From Distichodus sexfasciatus (taxonomy: Eukaryota; Chordata; Actinopteri; Characiformes; Distichodontidae): a stretch of 64,000 bases of DNA. The notes under the pieces are model-generated. The model was not told the origin of the DNA. It did no database searches and saw only the letters and a program-made list of their open reading frames with translations. How positions within the stretch are numbered: the stretch's first letter is position 1; every line of letters begins with the position of its first letter. The stretch is taken from the NCBI GenBank assembly GCA_032718565.1, contig JAVGVS010000003.1, positions 2,744,178-2,808,177 on the forward strand, written 5' to 3'. This document shows positions 1 through 10,165 of this stretch, in pieces. The position numbers and the translations under genes were made by a program.

Positions 1-472
1 TCAGTTCCCCTATTTGCCTCAAAGCTGCTGACATCACCAGACAGGAAGCGATGATGCTCTCTGCTGTAACACTGTTTGTTGTTCCAGGAAGCAGAGAACA
101 TTGTGATGAAGATCAAACAGCAGCAGTATCAGGAACTGCTGAGCCGAGACCAGCTGAACATGGAGAGGGCCGACGGAAATGTCTTTCTGCACTACGGTGA
201 GAGTTTGACCTTTCCCTTGCTCCCACCACTGGTCAGCAGATGGAGACTCACTTCTGCTATACAGTCAGCCTGCATTTTAACATGCTCAGAGGTTAAGCTC
301 TACGCTTGTCTTAAGCTGACCCGGTGCCAGCAATACATATATATACATATATGTATATATATATATACATATTAAAATATATATTAAAATGATCTCTGAC
401 CATCTGTAAAAACTTTGTGGCACTGGGCTTGACAGTCTGACAATAAATTCCCTTATTCCCTTCCCAACTGTC

Positions 473-511
<39 letters not shown>

Positions 512-929
512 TAGTATATAAGCATATCGTGATGCATTGCAAAATAGCATGAAAACATGTTTGATATTTTATTTTGGGAAACAATAGTGTACATACACAC
601 AATACTTAACAGTAATATAATTTCCTTTTTGTGCTGCAGCATGACCATCTGAACCAAGATGAAATAAACACACAGCAAAAAAGTAGTAATTATATTAATA
701 ATCATATGTTACAGCAATTTTGTCAACATTTGTTCACCTCAGTATCATGTTGCTATTTAAATATATAATATGCCAGGGTTACAAAACTATTGTTTGGATC
801 CTCTGAAGCAATAATTTATCTTTTCCGATGCATCACAGAGTTTATTGTGGTTTAATGATCTAATACTGTATCTGCAGTTAGAAAAGATTAAACCAATTTT
901 TATATTTTATATTATATCTCTATGTATAA

Positions 930-1095
930 TGTGGTGGTGCAGTGGTTAGTGCTGCTGCATCACAGCAAGAAGGTCCTGGGCTCCATCCCTGTGTCGTGTG
1001 GAGGGCCCTTCTGTGTGGAGTTGATAGGCTCCGGTCTCCGCAACCCTGATAGACATTAAGCGGTTCGGATAATGAATGAATGAATGAATGAATGT
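930..1095 (+). repeat. HE1/DANA-like tRNA SINE, degraded
   Basis: The tRNA-like head (GTGGTGCAGTGGTTAGTGCT) is followed by CACAGCAAGAAGGTCCTGGG, a core with CTGTGTGGAGTT and an (AATG)n tail at 1072-1093. This is the typical layout of the HE1/DANA SINE of fishes. It lies in an inpp5d intron. Confidence 0.65.
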
Positions 1096-3483
1096 GTGTA
1101 TTATATGTTCAATTTTTTTTTTTCCACATATTTAAAAATATCGGCAATTCTCTGCCGTTTTTTCACTATTGAATATTTACTGCATATTACAAATATAATG
1201 ATTCAATGTTTGAAGAACCATTATTATCTATAGATTTTACTATATTACACATATAATATGTAAATGTGTTTTGAATATACAGTACATATTAACATAGTTT
1301 GACATAATTATAATTAGTTTAAGACCCTTTAATATTAACCTTTCCATACAGGTCATACCACTACTGTGGTCTTGGGATTATAGTAAATCATAAATTCATT
1401 TTTCCTTACCTTTGCAGAGGAAGAAGAGATCACATTTCCTATTATTATCGCTTTTGAGAGGAGATACGCTGCGGAAAAATATACGTTCACACCAAAGCCA
1501 AGCTACAGGGTATATGTCATTTTATTAATAATATTTATTCTCAAGAAATTTCTAAAAGTTTTTTCTTATAGTGTCAGCTTTCTGTAAGACTTCTGAATGT
1601 GTAATAATCTCACCAACAGACCAAATATAACTCTGCTCTCTATGAAAGGGATCATAAGTCCTACCTAATGGTGCACGTGGCTTGCCACTCATATGGTTCG
1701 GTGATATTTTAACACATTAATTTTTAAAGTATGTAGAAAAAATAATTTTCATTTACACACTTCCAGCATTTTGTTAACTGTAATTATTGTCAATCCTGTC
1801 CAGGTTGTACCATGGATATCATGTCAAGTGACCACTCCCCTGTATTTGCCACATTTGATATTGGTGTGAGCTCGCAGTTTGTCTCGAAAAATGGTATGAC
1901 TTTCCTTATCCAAAAATATTAATGAAATTTGAAGGAGACGACACTAGCTCCTGGTTGTATGTTATAATGTCAAAGTCCTACAGATTGTCTTGCAGCTTGT
2001 TATATCTTTACAGGACAGTACTAGGCTTAATTCGAGGACACAAACGGAATGATTAATGTGTAATTAAATCCAAAAACTGGAGTTTATTCCTCTTATCACT
2101 CTAAATAAACAGCATTGGTGACAGTAAGAATGTAGTGTCTGACCATATGTGTCATAAGAATTTGTCTTTACCTTCACAGATCCAACAAAAGAATCTCAGG
2201 GTGCAATAAAGTTCATGAACTGTGTTGCTACTCTCATGACTAAGTCCAGGACTAAGTTTTTCATGGAGTACCACTCAAGCTGCTTGGAAAGTAAGACCTC
2301 TTTCTAACGTCATTGTTCTTCAAATGTCACCATTAATTCTTCAGTTCATCAGCTTTAATTATCCTTCTTTTCCTCACGCAGCATGTAATAAAAACATTCT
2401 TTTTCATTCAAATTCGCTGAATTTGTTTAAAGGTCCGGAGGAGAATCAAGAAAAATACAGAAGGTTCCATAAAGGTCCGGTTCGGGGTACAAGTTGAGGT
2501 AATTGACCACACGTAGCTATTATTTAGAAAGGAAATGTGATTATTCGCTCATTGAATATAACAGCAGAGTAAATCAAATGTGGCGTATATTTTTCTTTTT
2601 TACAGCTCACTCCCCATCATTTCAGACCCAATACTTACTAGATCAGCATATTGTCATCTGTGTAAAGCTCCACAGATAGTGATGAGTCTATGGCACGCGG
2701 CTTTTTGATTTATGAAGTTTTATTCCTGTCTTTTTAGTAATTCACATAACAAACTAGCAGTAACCAGTCAGCAATCTTAGTTTCGACTGTAACTCCAAGG
2801 TTTCTTCTAGCATGTAACATCTCATTAAAACCGGAAGCTTTGGAGAATGCTATATGATGAGCTAAAACAACCTTCGTGATCCCAGATCGCGCATTAGGAC
2901 AACACTACCTGTCCAACTCTGTACACAACTCGCCACTGACTATTTCAGAGTGACGCTTTCTCCAATCCAATTATTCGCTTCATTAAATTGATCTGCATGA
3001 TGAACATCAGTGGCAAAAAAAATCATTTGCAAGTTCACAAAATATTTTACAAAATACACATTTTGATGTTATATGCAGTCACTGAACTCAATTTGACTCC
3101 ACATTTTTTAATACAGAGCCAGAATTAGCCACTTACAGAACAATAGAGCTCTTGCTTTTTTCTAATGCTCAGATCTGACTTGGTTCGCAGGTGAGACGCA
3201 AGCGTGGGCCTTAAGGGCAGCTGAGAATGAGTATACAGAGTTTGATGTGATATTAACACACCACGGAGAGCAGACAGGAACGCTGACGGGAGGCATCCAG
3301 CTGCGCACCTCGGAGGGGAAACAGACGGAGAAGCTATATGGTGAGAAAACGCCTCAGATTGAGCATTATTACCACACTCACATCCAGAGGTGTAGCACCT
3401 TGGTGTAAAACCTTGGAACCTATACGTAAGCAATAACTTATGTGACACCTTCCCCTCGATCCAGAAAAATTGGCTTTTTCTCT

Positions 3484-3954
3484 AGGGATGCATGAAATGG
3501 AAATTATAGACAGATGCCAATATCCCATATTGTTCATGCTTTTGTCTGCCAATGCCAATAAATGAGGAAGGCAGAGTTGAGCACGCTCCACTGCACATGC
3601 AAAATTTTGGCACAGAAATAACACCATAATTCTGACATTTCTTATTCAGTAGCACATTGAGCGAAAAGAAAGCAGCCGCTGCGCAGAGAACATCACGCAC
3701 ATGCAGGTAGAGAGTTGAGCGCAGATAAAGACAAGACATTTGCTCATTTAACGCCCCATCATGCTCATAATTTTGGCACAAATATACGCATATACATTTT
3801 AAGACACAAGACGCAGGCAATATAAAATCAAACCTCAGACTATGGACATGCCTGGCACCTTTTCAACGTACAATAAATGCCTCATCAAATTCTGGCAAAT
3901 CTAAGCATTTATTGTCCGATTTTGATATGATTCTGGAATTATTGTGCATCCCTA
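3484..3954. mobile_element. hAT-like miniature element with TAGGGATGCA ends
   Basis: The left end reads TAGGGATGCATGAAAT and the right end, on the other strand, reads TAGGGATGCACAATAA. These terminal inverted repeats flank about 450 bp of noncoding sequence. Flanks TTTTTCTC and TTTTTCAT may be a diverged 8-bp target duplication, as expected for hAT elements. It sits in an inpp5d intron. Confidence 0.6.
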
Positions 3955-4709
3955 TTTTTCATCTGTCTAGCCTGTCCACAACCAAAACCAAACCAGTGTT
4001 TCTGAATATTCTGATACTCCTATATGGTGGTGGTTATGTCTATGTCCACTATGTCCATATTATCAGAAACCTTTTATCTTGATCACTGGCAGTTCTAGAA
4101 TCTGTGCAAAAATTCGAATGGGTCCCTCCAACTAGTACCATTATGTTATAATTAATCTAACACGAACATTTTTTATTTCAAATGAGGTCAGATCTCTTCT
4201 TTGTCAAAACCTGCATATTGCCACTGCTGTACTAAAGTTTGTCAGCTGTCGGGACCCCTGATTGGTTCTGTGGGGACCCCAAGCAGTTGCTTTCGTCGTG
4301 CCTGTTGGCAAAGGGTGCTTGATTTTGATAGTCTGGATCTCAGGATATATTCATCGAGTCTTTTTAAAGTTTATTCAAATGCACAAATCAGTATTTCCAG
4401 ATTGAAGCAGATGTGTTTTCCTCTGTGCAGATTTCATTAAGGTCGGTGGATGACTCTAAATAGTAAAGGCAATCAAGATCACGGCAACAAGTGAGAGACT
4501 ATTTTAATCACTTCAGTCCCACACACATTTAAGAATTTAGAATTAGAATTTCAAATTAGAATGTTTTTTTTGTCATTGCATGAGCAGTTCAATGAAATTA
4601 AAAGTGCTTCAAGTGAAACATACAACATAAAGGCCAATACTAATACCAAAAACTATAAATACCAATGTCAGTAAAACCAATGAATATCAAAAAGCAATAA
4701 ATGGCCTTC

Positions 4710-5073
4710 AGGCCTGTGTCCACCAAAAGCGTTTTTTGCGCTGGCAGCACCTATTTTTAATACAAACTTAAGGCTGCAGCGTTGAAGCGCTTCTGCTGAA
4801 ACTGCTCAATCCATAGAAAAGCCACGTCACTTCTCTCATGCTAGCAAATTAAAATCGAGGAAGGGGCGGGACATACAGTCAAGAACTCACTAACAGTAAA
4901 GATAATCGCCCACTAAACCATTGATCCAAAGGAACACATTACAATGTTCCTAACGTGAAAGTGCCCAATGAAGCTTTTCGTAACTTAGCAACAATAAGCG
5001 CTGAGAAAGTACTACGAAAGTGAGGTTTTGACCACTCTCAGTGCAAAAAAAGTCTTTGGTGGACGCAGGTCCC
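4710..5073. mobile_element. Miniature inverted-repeat element
   Basis: The left end GGCCTGTGTCCACCAAAAGC is matched in inverted form by GACCTGCGTCCACCAAAGAC at the right end, each followed by a T-run and GCRCTG. The 30-plus-bp imperfect inverted ends with no coding capacity indicate a non-autonomous DNA transposon. The superfamily is not clear from the sequence. Confidence 0.6.
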
Positions 5074-5451
5074 ATAAGTTCTGTATAAAAGTTAAAGATT
5101 TACATTTGTATATCTTCCTGGGAAAAAAAAAAATTACTGGTCACTTCCTCTGAAGATGGGCCATAATGGCCCATTTTAATTCTGAATTAGCTTAGCAGTG
5201 TTTTTGCCTGTCTCAAACTGTTTTGCCAGCGATTTTGAACCTTTTTGGCATTTTATCCAGCAACAATCACCCGAAGGAACATAATGAAACACACATTAAT
5301 CTCTGTCATTCAGCCTGATAATAGATCAGATGAATCACAATCTGCAATAACTTTACTGCAAGCTTTGATAAGAATCACTATACATGAAATAATTGTGATT
5401 GCTCAATTTTGAGTTCCATTAATTTTGAAACAACCAAAAAAAATTTTTCAG

Positions 5452-6190
5452 GTCATCTATGGCCCTACCCATTGACATTAGCAATCCTAGCTACATGGGT
5501 GTGGGCTACAAGGGAAGCAGCCTATCAGATAAAGGTTTTAGCTACAGCATGCCGCCTCGGGGCCCTTCCTCTGGACACTTAGCTAAGGATATGACTTCGG
5601 GCAACACTTCTCCAAAAAAGATGGGCTATGACCATTCTGTCTGCAGCCCCACAGGAAAGACCTCCAGTCCCGGGTGAGTGCAACCCTAAAAACGGGGACT
5701 AATCACTCCCTATTGACTGTTTACTTTAAATATCAATATATTTATCACAGTATATTACTTAATATTCAAATCAGTTGTCAGTGTTTCTATTAAATGGTCA
5801 TAATGGACTCCACATTGTCCACTACAGAGCTCAGGTTTCAACCACTTCACCTTACGTTTCACATCACATTTTTTTGGTGCTTATAGCGTATTATCTGGTT
5901 CTTGCCTTCTTATATCAGTAATTATTCGTGTGATAATATCTTTTCTTCAAAAAGAGCCATTACAAATAATATAGAAATAATTACTAATTAACACATCAGT
6001 GTATGCTTGTATTTCTATAATCTGTGTTAATGATGATGACACACACACACAATCATCAATATCATCATCATACACATTATTATCACTACACTACATATTA
6101 TCAATATCAGTATATGTTTGTATTTCTATAATCTGTGTGAATACACACACACACACACACACACACATAATGTTTGTATTTCTATTATCT

Positions 6191-6229
<39 letters not shown>

Positions 6230-6257
6230 TTTGTATTTCTATTATCTGTGTTAAATA

Positions 6258-6315
<58 letters not shown>

Positions 6316-8758
6316 ATAAGCAGTAATGATTTAAAAACATTTTTGAAAGCTAAAAGTTTAAATCATTAAAGTGTTTAATTATTTTACCTGACTAACATGG
6401 CTGATCAAATCATTCCCTAAGCATTCCATTTCCATTCTTTAGGTCCGAGGATGGCCAGCCACCCGAGATGTTCGACAATCCTCTGTATGGTTCAATGGGG
6501 AAGGCGAGAGGCCAAGACATGCACAGAAAAGATCACCTGCTTCCTCCAGAACTTTTCACCTTCCCCAAATCCAATGATGCCCCAGTGCCAGTCCCTCGCA
6601 ATCGCTCGTTCACCTGCTCAGAGACCAAACCCCAAAGTCCTTCCTTCACTCCTGGCAGCTCCAGTGGCACAACCAGTGCTGGCAGTAATAACAGCGGCAG
6701 CAGTGGCAACAGCCTGCAGCCCCAATCCTACACCAAAAAGCCAGTGGTGCCTTCTCGCTCCGAGGGAGGTGCAATGATGGCCCCAAAGCCGCCGCTGCCA
6801 ATGAAGTCTCGCCCTGGGGAGTCGGTCCCAAAATGCAGAGACTACAGAGACAGTTCCGAGTTACCTGGCAAGATTAGGCTTCCTACCCGACCTGCCCAGC
6901 CCCTGCCCAAAGATGGTATGAAAAAGTAAAGTAAAATTTGTCTGACTAGGAATGACTATTAGAAATACGTACACCACTTTACATTTAAGGCTTTTAGTAC
7001 ATGCTCTTATACAGAGCGACTTCTATTTCCTAATTACAGGGACAGTCTCCCTGAGCAATTTGGGGTTAAGGGTCTTGCTCAGGGACCCAAAGTTGGTAGT
7101 GCTGGAGGTAGGATTTGAACTAGGGGCAAGCATTATCCCACTGGAACAACACCACCCAATATTAGGCAAAGGTTGTTGCACACACTCAGATTTCCTACAT
7201 TTGCATGTTACTCGCTTCTTCTTCTTTCAGCTGCTCAGTTGGCTGTTGTCAAAGTTTTATGTCAGATGCATAACTTTCCCCATTTACCCAGGCTTGGAAT
7301 GTCAGGCTCATTCTTTATGCGTCACAACAATAACCCCAAAAATATGACATTTTATTTCTAGCGAGTGACTGAGTGATTATTTGTCATTCTGAACACAGCA
7401 CAGCACACAGTGAACCACAACCAAATGTGACTTCTGCATTCGACCCATCCGTGAAGGAGCAGTGGGCAGCTCTTTGGCAGTGCCCAGGGAGCCTTGCTTG
7501 GGGATAGCACCTTGCTCATGACTAGCTTAGTGGTACCTTTACTGATCTGGAACTTTAACCGCAATCTTGCATCAGTATATCAAGCGCTCCCATGATAAAG
7601 GCGCTCTATTGGTGAACACACTGCACATTTATTTGTTAGCAAAGTACATTAGGCCTCATTCACCAGTATTTTCCTAGATTTGTTCTTAAGAAAGTTAAGA
7701 CATTTCAGTTGTATTATTTCATACTACTGTAGAACTGGGGAAATGTAATCTTTTGCACAAAGATTTTGTAGATTCTGTTAAAGGTAAAGGTACCACTGAA
7801 GCACTCATGAGCAAGGTACCATCGCCACTGCTCCACGAGCGCTGCCCATGTCAGCTGCCCACTGCTCCTTCACGGATGGGTCAAATGCAGAGGTCACATT
7901 TTGTCTTGGTACACAGTGTGCTGTGCTGTGCTGTGGTGTGTTCACAATGACAATCATTCACTTTCACTTTGTTCTTTAGAACGTTTGGTGAAAGAGGTCA
8001 GTATAGTGTACTTTATATATATGTAAATTTGTATGTTACTCACTTAAAATGTACTAAATATACACTCTACATTTATTACCAACCAATACATGTACAGTAT
8101 GTTCACCATTTGCGTACCTTTATTTGCAAGAAAATGTTATCCCTTTGGGGTCTTTGTCCTGTTGCATAAACTGACTGACCAATGAGTGTGTTACCTGATG
8201 AAATGGCATGTGGCTGCAGGATACTGTTGTAGCCTTTAAGATTCAAAATTCCAGTCACTGTGCAGATTTACAGTGTAAAAGAAAAATGACAGCCTACAGT
8301 GGTCCTATGCTTTCACCACACAACCAGTTCATAGGATGTCAGACATGCACTATTACATACTCTTTCTATGTTACATATTTTCATGTACAGTTGTCCACTC
8401 AGTTTTTCAATTCTTTATAATTTATGAAATATATGGGAAAGTGGTTACAAATCTGTGGTGTGCATAAACCTTTGACTGGTAGTGTGTATTATGCCAAACT
8501 CCAAATGAATAATGACATGCAGGTATGAAAAAGCACTTAAACTGGACCATTTTATTTGAGACAACCTTAAAGATGTTTAATTTTAAGGCAGCATTAAGCT
8601 AGTTTGGACAATTCAAGGTGTGCTGCTGAACTATTTTAAAACTGCCATTGTAAAACTGTACTGCCTGGCATTTGTTTGAATAATAAAATGATTTATTTCT
8701 GTTCCCAGCGCTTCATGATACTGCACCGTCTTCAAAACCAGCCCGCCCTTTGAAATGA
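5452..8758 (+). CDS. inpp5d: SHIP1 (INPP5D) C-terminal tail exons, open and in frame
   Basis: Three exons continue the SHIP1 gene: 5452-5673, 6443-6915 and 8709-8758 (stop TGA 8756-8758). The first holds ISNPSYMGVG, matching the mammalian SHIP1 NPNYMGVG site, an NPXY motif that binds Shc-type PTB domains once phosphorylated. The second holds PEMFDNPLYGS, the second NPXY, then PVPRNRSFTCS, a Ser/Gly-rich linker, KKPVVPSRSE, a proline-rich PKPPLPMKSR patch and CRDYRDSSELPG. All have counterparts in the SHIP1 tail. Splice phases agree across both junctions, and about 245 codons contain no stop. Without the last splice, the second exon would end at a TAA at 6927-6929. The tail's integrity contrasts with the damaged upstream exons. 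It recruits SHIP1 to receptors and adaptors; whether it is translated here is unknown. Confidence 0.8.
6000..6316 (+). repeat. Compound microsatellite with recurring spacer
   Basis: A 20-plus-bp unit, TTGTATTTCTATWATCTGT, occurs four times (about 6008, 6118, 6173, 6231). Each copy is followed by a different simple repeat: GAT/CA, (CA)n at 6143-6168, (AAT)n at 6190-6228 and (ATT)n at 6258-6314. It lies in the intron before the last large SHIP1 tail exon. Confidence 0.85.
6971..7165 (-). repeat. tRNA-derived SINE (ostariophysan type)
   Basis: The + strand carries an ACATTTAAGGCTTTTAGTAC start, a CAGAGCGACTT block, then TTAAGGGTCTTGCTCAGGGA and ATTTGAACTAGGGGC, the inverted B-box region. The order matches a SINE on the minus strand, of a type common in catfish, tetra and carp relatives. 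The family name is not certain. Confidence 0.55.
7375..7590 (-). repeat. tRNA SINE family A, minus-strand copy
   Basis: The core reads ACCCATCCGTGAAGGAGCAG with GTGACTTCTGCATT, preceded by a TTGTCATTCTGAACACAGCA tail and followed by GGTACCTTTACTGATCTGGA. At least six other stretches of this window share this core (7775, 13585, 39640, 45440, 51220, 63405), which defines a local SINE family. Confidence 0.75.
7775..7955 (+). repeat. tRNA SINE family A, 5'-truncated
   Basis: It starts within the body (AAAGGTACCACTGAAGCACT) and continues through GCCCACTGCTCCTTCACGGA and TCAAATGCAGAGGTCACATT to a CACAATGACAATCATTCACT tail. No intact A/B-box head is visible. Confidence 0.75.
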
Positions 8759-9451
8759 GTCACTTTCTGTGTTACAAAAATCTTTCGTGCTGGGTGAACG
8801 TCTGCATAACAAAAAGTGGACACATCACTTCTGATGACAAGACAAGAGAAGATTATTTTGAACTGGTCACAGTTACAAGTTTAATTGAAATGACAGTTTT
8901 CAGCATGGGTAGTGAGCACTAGATCAACTGCCCCTGAACTTGCACAAGCCTTATTTTTCTATCAAAGAGATGTGAAATTGAATCTTTAATGAATGTACAG
9001 AGCGGTGGGTTAGTGAAGCTTTAATTCCATGCCTAGCGAAAGGGAACAGCTGATTCAGAAGAGCCTTCAGATAAAATCAGTTTCTTTTTGTTTGCTGGAG
9101 ATTCCTTAAGAGTTTACCTCCTCTTCTCTAACACTGCACCGAAGGAGAGCGTATGCATAAATTAACAACAATAATAATATTATATGTGCATTAAAGCTGA
9201 TGATAAAAGATTGTTATGTTTAGAACATTAACGCCCATTCAAATCATGGCCTTTTTCCACTTGAGAAGGGAGTGTGTCGTATCTAACATCTGGAAAATAT
9301 TTTCAGGATAATGCAGGCATACTTTGGGGCTGTGAATGTAGCTTATTTACAATGTGATGTTATTGAATGTACACGTAAGAGAAAGTTTTTTTGAAGCAGC
9401 AGTTGAAGTGAATGCTATTTTTCCCATGTCTGTGTTTATGGTACAAATAAA
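8759..9451 (+). other. inpp5d: Probable 3' UTR of inpp5d
   Basis: AT-rich noncoding sequence after the tail stop codon. An AATAAA at 9446-9451 is a candidate polyadenylation signal; an earlier one lies near 8681 upstream of the stop, so the distal site is preferred. Confidence 0.45.
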
Positions 9452-10039
9452 AATACCTCAACAAATGAAATATTAATGCTTCATGTCTAAACTAAAAACA
9501 AACTAAAAACACCCAATTAACTGGTGAATGACTTTCTGGAACCATCTTTGATGGTCATGAAATATTACTTAAAAATATTCCTTGTTTAGCAGGTCATTTT
9601 ATATTCGAGATTCCTTATTTCTTTGTAAATGCTACCATCTACTGGTGAAACATTCAAATGGCAAATCTGCAAGAACGAGTCCCAGTTTGAGCTAAATCGA
9701 GGGATAAACACATAGTCTAGATCAATACATCATACTGGAGTTAGCAGATACAGTGAAATTTCACTAATAAAATAAACTGTTTTAGGTTAGCAAATTAATT
9801 CCACTTTAGAAAGAAACAATAAAACATTGTATAGCAAACATGAAAACATTTTCCAATAACATGTACACATATAATTTACTTTGTCAATTAATTTAACATT
9901 ATATAGGACTAGTAATTTATGCAAATAATGGAATTACAAGAAGTATCCGTTTAAATCCCAAAGTTTAATTATAAATGAATTCAAGAAATAATTAAAATAC
10001 TTTTATTTTGAAGTAAGAAATCGCATACTGATGACGACT

Positions 10040-10165
10040 CAAAGTCAACCAATGGACTAATAGCAGGAATCAGCCCTCTGTTTCTCTGGCCAATAGACGC
10101 CAAGCTTGAGCAGTTTTGTTTGCCTCTTGATGACGTAAAAAACCAGGCACAAACAGCGCGTGAAA
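10040..10165 (+). promoter_or_regulatory. lsm2: LSM2 proximal promoter
   Basis: Two CCAAT boxes (10049-10053 and 10090-10094) and a CRE-like TGACGTAA (10131-10138) lie within 120 bp upstream of the LSM2 start codon, with no TATA box. This is the usual arrangement of a housekeeping promoter. The transcription start itself is not defined by the sequence. Confidence 0.5.

Larger units (their letters stand above)
88..4490 (+). pseudogene. inpp5d: SHIP1 (INPP5D) catalytic/C2 region, disrupted
   Basis: SHIP1 removes the 5-phosphate from PI(3,4,5)P3 in blood cells. Exons seen: 88-196, 1418-1509, 1620-1695, 1804-1893, 2180-2290, 2433-2498, 2606-about 2690, 3191-3340 and 4431-4490; the gene starts before the window. 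Recognisable pieces are IKQQQYQELLSRDQL, EEEITF, the SSDHSPVFATF block with the catalytic His, TKSRTKFFMEYHSSCLE and THHGEQTG...KLY. Damage: the expected P-S-W-C-D-R-V-L motif after KYN reads SALYERDH, two residues shorter. Indels shift the frame around 1440-1490, about 2455 and at about 2638 (two bases missing in the DPEYLLDQH codons). The exon near 2690 has no GT donor, and the 4431 exon meets a stop within eight codons in the expected frame. Exons 88-196, 1804-1893, 2180-2290 and 3191-3340 stay open. This could be an old paralogue or a lost gene; sequencing errors could explain some indels but not the missing motif. Confidence 0.75.
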
